Assembly (NCBI GenBank): GCA_963383645.1
Contig: OY726561.1
Location: 24,842,826-24,906,825 of the forward strand
Source of the DNA: Muscardinus avellanarius
Taxonomy: Eukaryota; Chordata; Mammalia; Rodentia; Gliridae
Length of the DNA stretch: 64,000 bases
Direction: 5' to 3'
The notes under the pieces are model-generated. The model was not told the origin of the DNA and made no database searches. It was given only the letters and a program-made list of their open reading frames with translations. The position numbers and the translations under genes were made by a program. Below are positions 45,501 to 57,245 of this stretch, one piece after another (position 1 is the first letter of the stretch; each line of letters begins with the position of its first letter).

Positions 45501-47100
45501 ATGACTGCATTCTAAATTTTGTGTTACATAATAGTCAAATGTTCTGAGTCACTCTCCTTTTTTGAAAACATCCTCCCTTCCTTTTAATACAGTTATGAAA
45601 ATCAAAATTGGAGTTTGAAAATGCAAACCAGCTGAATAGAGAACCCTAGGTCCTCGTGTGTCTGCTTATTAGCAATATCTGTGGCAAGTGTGTTTGTCCA
45701 ATAAGAATAATGACAATAATTCATTGAGTAACTTGCTTTATTACTGCATTTCTCAAGTAGAGCAGAAAGGAGCTCCAAATAGAGCCACTGTCACTATCAG
45801 TAATGAGTGACTGAATAGGGGATGATATGTCTATCAGCCTGGAGGTGTAAATATTTTTGTTTCTTAATATTTTAGATACATACTTTTTCAGTTAGTTCTA
45901 CCTGTAGTGACAGTCTTTTGCCTTTACATAAACCATTAATTCTATCCTTTACTTTGCATTATACTTTGCTAACTATTTTCTATTTATAACATGCATTATA
46001 AATTCTTCCTCTGCCTTACAAAATATTTGCTTCAACATAATATGTTTTCCAACTTCTATGAGCTCTGGAAATCCTATTTTTGTCTTTAGCATAATATAAT
46101 ATACTTAAATCATAAAAAAAACATTGCACTTAAATGATATTGAAAGTGTGGCTATGTCTAATGAGGGAGAAAAAAAGCACTACAAGCACTTTAGACTTGA
46201 TTGCCCACACACCATTCTGGAATTCAACAATATTGATCCTATTTTAGTTTTCACTGAAGTCCCTTATAATTACTTTTCAGGGATTAGTGATAATGATAAC
46301 TTATTAAAAAAAAAAAACTCTGGTTTCTGGTTTCTTTCCAAATCATACCTTTAAAACAATCTTTCCAATCAATTTTAAGTTTAGATGCAGACTCAGGCAT
46401 CTTCCTTAATCTACAGATAATCTATAGTCTTAAATACCACTGGATTTTGGAAGAAGGCTAATGTTCAAGAAAACACTGTAGAAAAGTTAAATATCTATAA
46501 CTTTTCTAGAGACAATTCAGTTATTTATATACATTTATTGAATCGGGCCCAAGTACTATTGTTGGTGAAGAAGATACCTGTGCTTAAATAGGTAGCTGTA
46601 ATCTGTAACAGTCCTAAAAGTAACACTTGAGTTTATCTGTGAAGAGAATTATTGTCTTCTACAACTAATACTCTGGAATATTTTAGTACATTTGTGTCGA
46701 GGCCATCTTTTTGGTGTAGTAGTTTTTTTCTGCTAAAGCCTGAGTGAGTAAGAGATTCTTAAAGAAAACCTATTTCTAATAGATACTGTGCTCTTATGGG
46801 GCAATCTAGTGCAAGGACTTTACAATAGCCTTGCCAAATTTCCTATGTCTTTGACTGTAAGATGTTCCACCTTTTTCTTCCTTTCCACTTCCGTTTATCA
46901 AATGCCAACGAATGCTAAGTTTTGACAGCTTTTCAGAATTTCTCAGTTCTTTTATTTATTTTTCTCACAGGCACTGTCCCTGACAGATAACCTTGAATGA
47001 ATAATTCTATCTTGTTTGCTGCATCTCAGAAGACCTGGACTAACTCACAGTAAAGCAAAGAAACAATCAGATTAACATTATGTTAGACTTTTGTAAGTGC
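45501..47100. other. AT-rich unique-looking DNA
   Basis: No repeat family, RNA or convincing frame recognised. Confidence 0.5.
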
Positions 47101-47725
47101 TCTAGAAAAAAAAAAAAAAGAAATACAAAATAAAAGGCAAGAAAAACTGTTATATAATAGTATTTGTGCAGCAGAGATCTTAGAATCCAAGAAGTAAAGC
47201 AAGTGTCTCGTGAGAGAAACATTCCTGACTTGAGACCAGGCATTTTAGAGATGGAACGTTTCAATGCCAACTCTAATTGCGGATTGCATCTGGAGAAATG
47301 AACATTGCTTTCCATTCATGGAAAGATTTATTCTTTTTATATTCCTGTAGAGTGATGAAGATTTGTTGAGTAGTATAGATCAAAGATGAACAAAAGCAGC
47401 AGACTCGCCTTTCCTTGGAGAAAAACAAGGGAGAAAATAATGAGAATATATAAGACAATATTATATGTTTGATCCAGTTCTGTAGTTAGAGAAAAGTATT
47501 GAGAAACCACAAAAAGTTATTATAAAAAGTTACTCTAAATGATTTAGTTTATGTATTATAATTGGTGCAGCATGCTCACAAATGGGTTTACTCCTCCATA
47601 CTAAGCTCTTTGAACAGAAGATTTCTCCTTTAAAACAGGCCCATATTATCATGAATTTGAAACCTGTATCTTTCATGCAGATAAGTCACTAAATTTCTTT
47701 AGGCATTCTGTTATTTTTAAATAAT
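47101..47725. other. AT-rich unique-looking DNA
   Basis: Starts with an A-run at 47106-47118. No repeat family or gene recognised. Confidence 0.45.
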
Positions 47726-47948
47726 AGTTAAATGAACATCGGGTGTGGTGGCGCACGCCTGTAATCTCCATGCTTGGGAGGCAGAGACAGGAGGATCGCG
47801 CAGGTTCGAAGCCAGCCGCGCTGGCTTAAGAGACCCTGTTTCCAAATACAAAGTACAAAAATAGGTCTGGGAGTGTAGCCCAGAGGTAGAAGGGTTTCCA
47901 GGAACCCCAGCACCACAAAAAAAAAAAAAAAAAAAAAAAGTTAAATTA
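47726..47948 (+). mobile_element. B1-dID-type SINE, young subfamily
   Basis: Body about 47739-47939, sense: 'gtggtggcgcacgcctgtaa', 'caggttcgaagccagccgcg', 'ctggcttaagagaccctgtt' and 'gtgtagcccagaggtagaag'; A-tail of about 23. 'agttaaat' before and after is a likely short target duplication. Confidence 0.92.
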
Positions 47949-48216
47949 CTTTCAGCCCGGCTTGGTGGTGCACGCTTATTACCCTGTGCTTGGGAGGTGG
48001 GAGACAGTAGGATCACGCTGGTTCGGAGCCAGCCTCGCTGGTTTCAGAGACCCTGTTTCCAAATAAAAAAATATTAAATAGTATAAAAAAGTATAAAAAT
48101 AGGTCTGGGAGTGTAGCCCGGAGGGAAAAGGGCTTCCAGGAACCCCAGTACCACCACCAAATAAATAAATAAATAAACAAACAAACAAATAAATATAATA
48201 AAAAATAAATTAACTT
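47941..48216 (+). mobile_element. B1-dID-type SINE, young subfamily
   Basis: Body about 47956-48200, sense: 'cccggcttggtggtgcacgc', 'ggttcggagccagcctcgct' and 'gtgtagcccggagggaaaag', with AAAT/AAAC tail. 'aaattactttca' (47943) and 'aaattaacttca' (about 48207) fit a target duplication. It lies in the same orientation directly behind the previous copy. Confidence 0.9.
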
Positions 48217-48445
48217 CAAATGTTTAAAATGATATTACAATAATCAAACTATTACCTATTATATTTTAAACCAAATAAATATTTAACAACCATGGGCAAT
48301 ACATATATTACCAATTTTAAATGCATCAAAAGCTATTGCTCATTAAAATATACTTATTACAGTAAGCTGTGATAAGAAATTAAGTATAATAAATTCATTA
48401 TTTAAATATAAGTGTCATAAATGAAAGAATATTTAAAATTATTTG
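48217..48445. other. AT-rich spacer
   Basis: Nothing recognised. Confidence 0.4.
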
Positions 48446-48632
48446 GGTGTTTTGTTTTGTTTTGTTTTGGTGGTACTGGGGTTCCTGGAAACCCTTCTAC
48501 CTCCGGGCTACACTCCCAGACCTATATTTATAATTTTTTAAATTTGGAAACAGGGTCTCTTAAACCAGGCAGACTCCTGTCTCTGCCTCCCAAGCAGGGG
48601 ATTACAAGCGTGTGCCACCACGCCTCGCCTAA
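48446..48632 (-). mobile_element. B1-dID-type SINE, young subfamily, internal deletion
   Basis: (TTTTG)n tail, 'ggtactggggttcctggaaa', 'ctccgggctacactcccaga' and 'agggtctcttaaaccaggc', then a jump to 'gactcctgtctctgcctccc' and 'gcgtgtgccaccacgcctcg'. About 20 bases of the left monomer are missing. Confidence 0.88.
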
Positions 48633-48776
48633 GTGAGTTTTTCTTAAAAGATTTTATGGATGTTTTAATTAACCATATTATTATTCCATACAATACACAG
48701 CCAATACAATAAGAAAAGACCATTTTTTGAAGAAAAAAAGAAACAAATTAAACAAGCATGTAAAGTAATAAATAAA

Positions 48777-48996
48777 ACTGTATTTTCCGGGCATGGTGGC
48801 GCACGCTTGTAATCCCTGCGCTTGGGAGGCGGAGACAGGAGGATCTCGCAGGTTTGAAGTCAACCTCGCTGGCTTAAGAGACCGTTTCCAAATAAAAATA
48901 TAAAATAGGCCTGGGAGTGTAGCCCTGAAGTAGAAGGGTTTCCAGGAACCCCAGTACCACAAAAAAAAAAAAAAAACCAAAACACTCTGTATTTTA
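48777..48996 (+). mobile_element. B1-dID-type SINE, young subfamily, with TSD
   Basis: Body about 48788-48983, sense: 'ccgggcatggtggcgcacgc', 'cgcttgggaggcggagacag', 'ctcgctggcttaagagaccg' and 'ttccaggaaccccagtacca'. 'ctgtatttt' before (48779) and after (about 48987) is the target duplication. Confidence 0.92.
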
Positions 48997-49520
48997 CAAG
49001 GAACATAAATGAATATATGTATAATTTTTAAATTATCAATAATTTATATTAAATAAATATTTGTACATAGACATTTAATGTACAAAAATTGAGTGTACTT
49101 TTATGTATGAAGATAACTAGAAATAAAAAATAAATATATAACATATTCAAAATCATTATAAGAAAAAATACATAATAATATATGTAACATACAAAAATAA
49201 ATAAACTTTAAAAATTACATTTTGTGAATGTTATTTCTTTAGAATACACAAATAAATATATAATTTTAGATTTAGAATGTGGAAATTTTGTAAGAATGTG
49301 TTTTTATCAAATTAATATATGAACTCAATCCAGCAAAATTCCCATAAAGCTCTCTTGTAAAACATTTTTTAGTTGTTTTTAAAGTTAATATATAAAAGAT
49401 TGAAGAAGAAATAGGGCAATATTGTAAGAATATAAAATATTAAAAAATTATTATTTTCAGACATAAACACCACCTATAAACACAATATTTATTGACATTA
49501 TACAAGAAAATAATAAAGAA
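48997..49520. other. Very AT-rich DNA
   Basis: Nothing recognised. Confidence 0.45.
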
Positions 49521-49614
49521 ACAAAACTAGTTGCACATCAAGAGATGAATGGATTACAAAATTATGGAAAATGCCCACAATGGAATTCTATTAAGCAATA
49601 AAGAAAAATAAAAT
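49521..49614 (+). mobile_element. L1 ORF2 C-terminal fragment
   Basis: 'agagatgaatggattacaaa' and 'cccacaatggaattctatta' match the ORF2 end seen at 36345-36400 in sense. It may be the upstream part of the L1 end at 50.76 kb, split by about 1.1 kb of later DNA. Confidence 0.65.
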
Positions 49615-49754
49615 CATTCTTTATTTGAAGAAGGCTCTCACTAAGTTGCTGAGAGCCTCACTAAGTAGCTGAAGTTGGCTGCAATCCCGTGATCCTCCTA
49701 TCTCAGCCTACCAAGTACTGGAATTATAAGTGTGTGCCACCATGTCCAGGTTCA
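49615..49754 (-). mobile_element. SINE left-monomer fragment
   Basis: Antisense left monomer with long-form text ('tcactaagttgctgagagcc', 'ctaccaagtactggaattat'); the ID half is absent. Confidence 0.75.
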
Positions 49755-49850
49755 TTCCCTTTTTAATCACTGATTTTTTTTTTACAATTACTTTTTCTAT
49801 ATTCAAAATAAATAAACTATGGTTTACATAACAAAATAAAAAGTTTTAAA

Positions 49851-50066
49851 GGTTTTTTTTTTTTTTTGTGGTACTGGGGATGGAACCCAGGGTCTTTGTA
49901 CCTCCAGGCTCTACTTCCAGAATAATTTATATTTTATTGGAAACAGGGTCTCAGTAAGTTGCTGAGAGTCTCAATAAGTAGTTGAGGCTGGCGTCGAACC
50001 TGTGTGATTTTCCTGTTTCAGCCTCCCAAGTGCAAGGATTACAAGCGTGCGCCACCACGCCAGGTT
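49851..50066 (-). mobile_element. B1-dID-type SINE, intermediate subfamily
   Basis: Antisense: T-run, 'gtactggggatggaacccag', 'tgctgagagtctcaataagt', 'ggctggcgtcgaacctgtgt' and 'gcgtgcgccaccacgccagg'. Confidence 0.9.
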
Positions 50067-50077
50067 AGAGTTATTAT

Positions 50078-50266
50078 TATTTTTTTTGTGTGTGTGGTAC
50101 TGGAAACCCTTCTACCTACAGGCTACACTCCCAGACCTATTTTACATTATTTTTATTTTGAAACAGGGTCTCTTAAGCCAGCGAGGCTGACTTTGAACCT
50201 TTGCGATCTTCCTCTCTCTGCCTCCCAAGCAAAGGGATTACAAGCATGCACCACTACGCCTGGCCT
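50078..50266 (-). mobile_element. B1-dID-type SINE, young subfamily
   Basis: Antisense: T/TG tail, 'ggaaacccttctacctacag', 'gggtctcttaagccagcgag' and 'cctcccaagcaaagggatta'. It lies about 12 bases from the preceding copy in the same orientation. Confidence 0.88.
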
Positions 50267-50760
50267 TAAAGTTAATTTTTAACAAAGAACTATGTCTTGA
50301 AGATCAGGTTTATATTTTAGCAAAATAATTTGATAAAAATTTCAAATAAAAGTATTTAAAATATTATAAAGATACTTTAATCCAAGTATTATAAAACCTA
50401 CTTAGATTACACTTTAAATATGAATTAAGAGCAAAATATAAAAATACTGATTCTCAATAAAACTATATTTGAGTATAGACATTATTTTGTATAAGACAAT
50501 GATTAGAACTTCTTGTCTTACCAAATTAATGTTAATGTAATATCATCAGATAAGAAAATAAATTCAAAATTTTAACAATAGGCAAGCTTAGCAAAAATAT
50601 GTCAAAAGTAAGAAAAAATAATCAATTGTGTATTCAATTATTAAACTAGAAATCAATAATATTAACCAATATACTTATATCAAAAAATTGAAATATCTTT
50701 ATTGAAATATTTATAATGGCTTTAAAATATGTAAATTTATAATAAGATACCAGGTGGAGA
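50267..50760. other. Very AT-rich DNA
   Basis: Nothing recognised. Confidence 0.45.
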
Positions 50761-51150
50761 GAGATGCAGGAAAATGAATGAAACTGGATAACATTATGCT
50801 AAGTAAGATTAGTCTATCACAAAAAATAAAAAATCAAATGCTTTTTCTAATATATGGAAGCTAGACAGAAAATGGGTCATTGGAGGAACTCTAAACAAAG
50901 AAAGAGAAGCCATAGATGAGCAAATAATGTGGCCTATCTGAGAGGATGGAAGAGGAGAAAAGGGGACTCTCTAGTGCATATTATATACATACACAATCAT
51001 ATCAAAGTCAATCACTAAGCCAAACATGAGGAAGGAAAGGGGAGGGAATGGGGTCAGAATTGGGGAAGTTATACAAAAATAATATGTGTATATATGCCTT
51101 TACATCTTGTACCTCACCAATATAAATAAAAATAAATAAATAAATAACCA
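50761..51150 (+). mobile_element. L1 3' end: ORF2 terminus and 3' UTR
   Basis: 'aacattatgctaagtaagat', 'gggtcattggaggaactcta', 'gtcaatcactaagccaaaca' and 'cctcaccaatataaataaaa' follow the L1 end seen at 36.45-36.82 kb. Strongly 5'-truncated and moderately diverged. Confidence 0.85.
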
Positions 51151-51480
51151 GAGTTCAAATGGGATGAAATCTATTTTATCTACTTTTACAAAATGAGTTG
51201 GACTCAAAATTAATTCGAAATTTTAGTTTGCGATGTGATAGCAACTGCAGAAAATAAAAAATACGATATCAATGAATATGAGCCCAAATCCTGAAAATAG
51301 ATTGAAAATGTTCACAATTTTCACTAGCATTTTTACTTTTATGGAAATATTATGTATTCTTCATTTAAGTATATTTGATAAACATAAGATAGAGAAAATT
51401 ATCTATCTAGAAATTAAAAATAAATCAAGATCATCTTAATAAATTAAGATTATAAAATATGCAGGTGGCTAATTATAAAT
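51151..51480. other. AT-rich DNA, nothing recognised
   Basis: No repeat family or frame recognised. Confidence 0.4.
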
Positions 51481-51487
51481 TATACTT

Positions 51488-51649
51488 CTATACGCTTGTA
51501 ATCCCTGCACTTGGGAGGTGGAGACAGGAGGATCCAGCAGTTTCGAAGCCAGCCGCTCTGGCTTAAGAGACCCTGTTTCCAAATAAAAAAGTATAAAATA
51601 GTTCTGGGAGTATAGCCCGGAGGAAGAAGGGCTTCCAGGAACCCCAGTA

Positions 51650-51740
<91 letters not shown>
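51488..51740 (+). mobile_element. B1-dID-type SINE, young subfamily, with CA/TA tail
   Basis: Sense: 'cttgtaatccctgcacttgg', 'cgaagccagccgctctggct' and 'gtatagcccggaggaagaag', ending in a long CA then TA microsatellite (51651-51739) that presumably grew from its A-rich tail. The first bases of the left monomer are missing. Confidence 0.88.
51651..51739. repeat. Compound (CA)n(TA)n microsatellite
   Basis: CA run to 51704 followed directly by a TA run. Confidence 0.95.
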
Positions 51741-51743
<3 letters not shown>

Positions 51744-52300
51744 CTTTAATTTTGATAATTTTAGTTTGTGTTTGTTTTTATAAGTGAGGACACACAAAAA
51801 TTCTTAACTATTCTAAAAAGGTACCGATTATATTACTAAAGTAGCTACTGTGGTATCTCTTCTTTTGGAATGAGAATTTAATTTTGTTTAATTTAATACT
51901 TTAATATAGTTTATTTTATCATTTACCTGGCTGTGTAATTGTTGCTAGGGAACTTTAAGGTTGTGTTTCTTCATCTATAAAATTGTGACTAAAAAAATCC
52001 ACTCTTATCACTGTTGTGATATTTATATGAAAAATACATATGAAAATATCTGGTAAATATTGTATCATTTTATATTTTGAAGTGAAACACATCAATATTT
52101 TTTACCAGTCCCTATATGCCGAATCTATGAGAGAGAAATTAATAATTAACAAGGATCAATTTATCGCTGGCTATTCATATCACTAAATATTTTGTACAGT
52201 TACTTTAATGGTTTTAGTACAAATAATAAATTAAAATTGTCAATAAAATTTAAAAAATATTTCAGGTGCTACTTTTATTAAACATTGTTTTTGAGATTAT
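51741..52300. other. AT-rich unique-looking DNA
   Basis: No repeat family or frame recognised. Confidence 0.45.
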
Positions 52301-52524
52301 TTTTCTTTTTTTTTTTTTTTGCAGATCTGGGGATGGAACCCAGGGGCATTCGACTGGCAAGCTACACTCTCTGCCGTATTTTTTATTCTTTATTTAGAAG
52401 CAGGGTCTCTCACTAAGTTACGAAGGACCTCACTAAGTAGCTGAGGCTGTCCGCGAACTCTGATCCTCCTGTCTCAGCCTCCTGAATGCTGGGATTACAA
52501 GCATGTGCCAACACTTCTGGCAGA
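52301..52524 (-). mobile_element. B1-dID-type SINE, old subfamily
   Basis: Antisense: T-run, 'ctggggatggaacccagggg', 'ctaagtagctgaggctgtcc', 'gcctcctgaatgctgggatt' and 'catgtgccaacacttctggc'. Full length. Confidence 0.88.
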
Positions 52525-52965
52525 GGTTTTTCATTTATATTAAAAAGAAATGTTGACCCATTTTTGTAGTTTTATTTTAAATTAGTTTAATATTTGGTTA
52601 TTACAAAGGCTGTGCTTGTCTTTTTATGAGTCATCTATTTTCCCTCAGATTTATACAGTATAGTTACTTTACATGAAAATTCAAGTGTGCTCTTGGTTCT
52701 TACTTTTTACTCTGCAGTTTTATCACATAAATTTTGAATATTTTCTCAACTTGTTAAGTTGGAAAATAAATTTCTATCTTATTCTGAAAAGTCTGTAGTA
52801 GCTATGCTTTCACAGTAGACTAAAGGCATGTGATAAGATTTGAAAACATTATAATTGCAAGTTATAGCTTCACTGAAAGTTGTCTAAGTACACACTGTGT
52901 CACTGGATTAGTTGATAGGGAGAATAATTGTTTAAACTCTTAAATTAAATTTGTGTTTATTTATG
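52525..52965. other. AT-rich DNA, nothing recognised
   Basis: No repeat family or frame recognised. Confidence 0.4.
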
Positions 52966-53055
52966 TGTATATGTGTTGTATTGGAAATTGAACCCAGGGA
53001 CATTTTAACATTTAGCTACACCACCAAACATATTTTGTGTTTTATAAATTTTAAA
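52966..53055 (-). mobile_element. ID-like SINE half, antisense
   Basis: 'gtattggaaattgaacccag' to 'ctacaccaccaaacatattt' is an old right monomer; the left monomer is missing. Confidence 0.6.
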
Positions 53056-53153
53056 ATTGGATCCAAGTTACTGTACATTTTCTATTTTTCTTAGCAAAAA
53101 TCCAAGCATTGTAAACAGACTTGTATCAGAAATAGGGACTTTAAAAATATTGC

Positions 53154-53343
53154 CTGAGCTGGGCATGGTTTTATATTTATAATTCCAGTAACTAGAAAGC
53201 TGAAACAGGAAGATCTCATTTTGAGGACAACCTCAGCAACTTACTAAGGCCCTCAATAACTTATTGAGACTCTGATTAAAAAAAAAAATATGGTTGGGAT
53301 GTAACTCAGAATGCCTCTGGATTCGATACCAAGTGCAAAAGAA
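53154..53343 (+). mobile_element. B1-dID-type SINE, old and diverged
   Basis: Sense: 'gagctgggcatggttttata', 'gacaacctcagcaacttact', 'gttgggatgtaactcagaat' and 'ctggattcgataccaagtgc'. Confidence 0.78.
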
Positions 53344-53373
53344 AATTGACTGGAAAAAATTCAGCAGTAATGA

Positions 53374-53385
53374 GAAACCTCATAT

Positions 53386-53420
<35 letters not shown>

Positions 53421-53616
53421 GGTGGTACTGGGGTTCCTGGAAACCCTTCTACCTCCAGGCTACACTCCCAGACCGTTTTTATACTTTTTTACTTGGAAAC
53501 AGGGTCTCTTAAGCCAGCGCGGCCTGCCTAGAACCTGTGCGATCCTCCTATCTCTGCCTCCCAAGCACTGGGATTAAAAGCGTGGGCCACCACACCTGGC
53601 TTGAAACCTCATATTT
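53374..53616 (-). mobile_element. B1-dID-type SINE, young subfamily, with perfect 14-bp TSD
   Basis: Body 53388-53602, antisense, with (TTTA)n tail, 'gtactggggttcctggaaac', 'gggtctcttaagccagcgcg' and the left monomer to 'gccaccacacctggct'. 'gaaacctcatattt' occurs at 53374-53387 and 53603-53616. Confidence 0.93.
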
Positions 53617-53718
53617 TTAAGTGGAGGTAGTAATTTGACAAATGTGATTGAAAAAGTCTAATATAGATGAAAACAGAAAATTATATTCTACAAATATCTA
53701 AAAATTATAATATTTTTC

Positions 53719-53932
53719 TGTTTGTGGTAGTGGAGATCGATCCCAGGGGAATTCTACATCTGAGCTACATACACCCTAGCTCTATTTTATTTTGCTTATA
53801 TTCTTTTGAAACAAAATCTTCCTAAGATGATGAGGGCCTCACTATATTCCTCTAGTCTGCCTTGAACCCTTGAATCCTCCTGTCTAGTCCCCCAAGAACA
53901 AGGATTATAAGTGTGTGCCTCTATGCCTTCCT
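53719..53932 (-). mobile_element. B1-dID-type SINE, old and diverged
   Basis: Antisense: 'ggtagtggagatcgatccca', 'tgagctacatacaccctagc', 'gatgatgagggcctcactat' and 'ccaagaacaaggattataag'. Confidence 0.75.
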
Positions 53933-56120
53933 GGTTTAGAAAGTAGAACTTGTTAGTGAATTTTTTAAATATATAGTTATTTTGAATATATAACTATTAA
54001 AATATTGAAAATCACCAGAGTAAATGGATACTGGTCATCACTAATGGGTTCCTTACAGACAAACAATAAAAGATGTTGCATGAAAGAGTAACAATATTGA
54101 ACATCTACTCTAAGATTAATTTTTGTTTCACAAACAACTTCTCTTTTGATTAAATATATCACATTAACCTATTTTCTTATTTTGTCTTTTATATTATAGT
54201 AGATTCTGAAAGACAAAAATAAAATATCATGTCTAATGTAAGAATTCTAATTAAAATTTAATTACAAGTTGTCTATTAAATCAAGGACCTGGGAACAAAA
54301 TGTAAAGCAGGATTTCCACAATATTCTGGCTGAGATTAATTGTTGAATGAATATTCCTCAGGAATAACATCTAATCATTTTGACAAGGCTATCATAAGGA
54401 ACAATGATGCAGTTTTTAAGACAATGGCTTTTCCTACAGCAAGAATATCCAAACAAATTTTAAATAATAAATGAGCAAGAAATTGCAATTGTTCATTTAT
54501 TTGCACACTAAATTCTTTTTTAAAACTATTTTATATTTAAACTTTAATATACTTATGTCTACTGCTTTTTAAAAATAAATTACCAAGAAAATTGCAAAGA
54601 AGAAATGAACATTGCATTTTTTAACTCAGAAAAATTTTCAGATATATTTTATGTTGGCAATCTATGAAAGTAAAATAATGTGTGGCATTTTACAAAATGT
54701 GAACAGGAAGAAAGCTATATACATTAACATGATGGCATTTTCACAAATTGCTAACACTTTTTTAGCAATCCTTAGCAATACACTATAAAGGCCCAAAATA
54801 ATACCAGCAAGATAGTTTTGGAAGAAAGTGAAACATTTTTCATGATTATTATTGTTCTTCCATTAAGTATTATAACCATTTTTATCTAGTTATTTACTGT
54901 TATTAATATAGTTTAATGGCATTTGAAAGAAAAAGAAATATGTAGCAGCAAAGTGCTAAGCTATACAGACATTTTGATGGATCTGAAAATAATATTTAAT
55001 ATAATATTTCCTGTGTTTTATGAAACATCTATGTTTTATACATTTTTTATATAACTTACATCTTGCTTTATCCTTCTATTTGAGCTTCTTGGGTCAAAAA
55101 AATTAAATATTATTGATTTACCCATATATTTTTTTAACTTGAGGCAATAATAATATTTTAGCCTGATTTTATAATTCCTAATACTTTTATGCTACCCTTT
55201 ATTATAGCCATAGCAATACCAATTATTGTTAATTGGCAAGGCATTATGCAAAATATACAAGAGTTACTAGAATGAACTGTTTATTAAAATATGCAAAAAT
55301 TGCCTAAACAGGTATAATGTATCCTAAGTGTTTTCTGGACAATACTAAATGCCAAGAATTCATTATAAAAGTTGTTAAATATAACATGACTATGGGCCAA
55401 CATTCTTTTTACAGATATATATGTTATTTCTTCCAATTTTAGTTTTGCAAATATAACTATTGTACACACATGAACAGGAAAAGCTGAAGTATTTTTATGT
55501 ACTTATTCAAAACTTATTTTAACAAATGCTGGGATCACAGCCTGTGCCATCATGCCTGGTTCTAGTATGCCATTTTTAATTTTAACCAAATCACATTTGG
55601 GCATACCAGTTTGTCTCATCAACAAAAACACATATTATTTGTGTTTAATTATTTCTAAAATACAATAACCATAAAGGATTCAGTTTGACAATAAATATTA
55701 AAGTGAATTAAAGAAAAATTACTTGTATCATTTAAGATTATAGTGTATATTAATTTTTGATTATATTATTTACTGTTTCATTTTTTAGTGATATAAGGCT
55801 TAGAATATAATTTAAAACAGATTTACACATTTATTTGACTGAATTCACACAAAATAAATATAGTATTAAATATCTATTGCCTACCTCTCTAAATCTATTT
55901 GTAATCCTTCTTCACTATGCCTTTCCTGAGAAACCAAACTGCAACTGGAATCTCATTTGTCACTTGACATTGAAGTGTATTTGGCAATTGGAGAAAAGAA
56001 GCTAGGTGACAGAAATTTGGAAGACAGAGAATCTTGGATTTTTATTTTTTATAAGTATGATCACATATATGATTCAAATTAATATAACGTAGGAAGAATT
56101 TGTGATTATAACATTGATAC
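53933..56120. other. AT-rich unique-looking DNA
   Basis: About 2.2 kb. The only repeat seen is a possible SINE scrap at 55526-55562. Confidence 0.5.
55526..55562 (-). mobile_element. SINE left-end scrap
   Basis: 'aatgctgggatcacagcctg' to 'catcatgcctggtt' matches the antisense left-monomer end only. Confidence 0.5.
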
Positions 56121-56124
56121 TGTG

Positions 56125-56298
56125 CTGTTCAGGGTTCTCCAGAGAAATGGAATACAAACTCACATAATATATCTATATAATTTTAAAATATTGAATTCAT
56201 TATTAGAAACCAATTTCTAGTAAAAATCACACACACAAACACAGAGAGAGATAGAGAGATAGAGAGATAGAGATAGAGATAGAGATAGAGATAGAGAT

Positions 56299-56348
<50 letters not shown>

Positions 56349-56835
56349 GACTAGAACTAGATACATTTGTACGTGTGGCAAGAGTCACAGAGATTTATTA
56401 TAAGTAATGAGTACATATGATTATAAAGCCTGGCAATTCCCAGAATCTTCTGAGTGATTCGAGAAATTGTGGATCCAAAAGAGATGATGCAGCTGATAGC
56501 TTTATTTTCATTTTATGGACATCAAGCTGAGCACATAGGAATAGCTGAAGTATTTTTTTTCTTTCTACTCCAATTGCAGAAAAAATATTGATGTACCATT
56601 TGAACACATCAGTCAGAAATATATATATACACACACACACTCAGGGTAGGGTAAGTGTTTTTGTTCTCTTCAGAACTTTGACTGATTTAATGAGTTCTAC
56701 TCACATTGCAGAGACCCACCTCTTTACTTGGTATACAAATTCAAAAGATATTCTCATGTTCACAGAAACCCCCAATACTTTTTGACCAAATATCAGGTAC
56801 TACATGATCTAGTAAAGTTGACATATAAAATCAAA
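56125..56835 (-). mobile_element. MLT2-type LTR (ERV-L), antisense, ancient
   Basis: 'cagggttctccagagaaatg', a TATA/GAGA-rich run, 'agatttattataagtaatga', then (after a low-similarity centre) 'gactgatttaatgag', 'cagaaacccccaatactttt', 'tgaccaaatatcaggtacta' and 'aagttgacatataaaatcaa'. This follows the MLT2 LTR in reverse complement. It is the remnant of a class III endogenous retrovirus shared by placental mammals. No coding part is visible. Confidence 0.7.
56228..56344. repeat. (CA)(GATA)(GA)n compound microsatellite
   Basis: CA, AGAGAT and GA repeats, grown in the simple-repeat zone that MLT2 LTRs carry at this position. Confidence 0.95.
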
Positions 56836-56984
56836 ATTGAATGCACTTAAATATAAAATGTAATTTGATATTTGCTTTTTGTCTTTTGATATATAAATAG
56901 ATATAATGGAAAATATCCAAGCATTTGAAACAATGTCTTGAAAAACTTTGCAATGATTTGCATAAAAGTGACCCTTTACAAACA

Positions 56985-57245
56985 TCCATATGTTAAAATC
57001 CTAATGTCCCAGGTGATAGCATGGGAGGTAGAGCCTTTGAAAATGATTCAGTCATTAGGGGAGAATTTTTGTGAATAAAGAGTAAGATTAATTCCAGCAT
57101 AAAAGAAGCTTGAGGGTGTTATTTTAAGTTTCAATCATGTGAAAACCATGGAGAAAGTGCTATCTATGAGCTAGAAAGCAGATGTTTATCCAATACCATA
57201 TCTTCCTCCATCTTAAAACTTTGAATCCTCAAGATGAAGAAAAAA
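56985..57245 (+). mobile_element. MLT1-type LTR fragment (ERVL-MaLR), ancient
   Basis: 'catccatatgttaaaatcct', 'aatgtcccaggtgatagcat', 'ggaggtagagcctttgaaaa' and 'gaaagcagatgtttatccaa' follow the order of an MLT1-type LTR in sense. The 3' part is missing. Confidence 0.65.

Noticed and set aside
47979..48219. Recurring peptide 'GSWKPFSLRATLPD' and relatives in many frames
   Set aside because: It is the translated antisense right monomer of the SINE and appears wherever a young copy lies. It is not a protein family.
51469..51797. Frames with VCVCVC runs
   Set aside because: Translated CA/TA microsatellite joined to a SINE.
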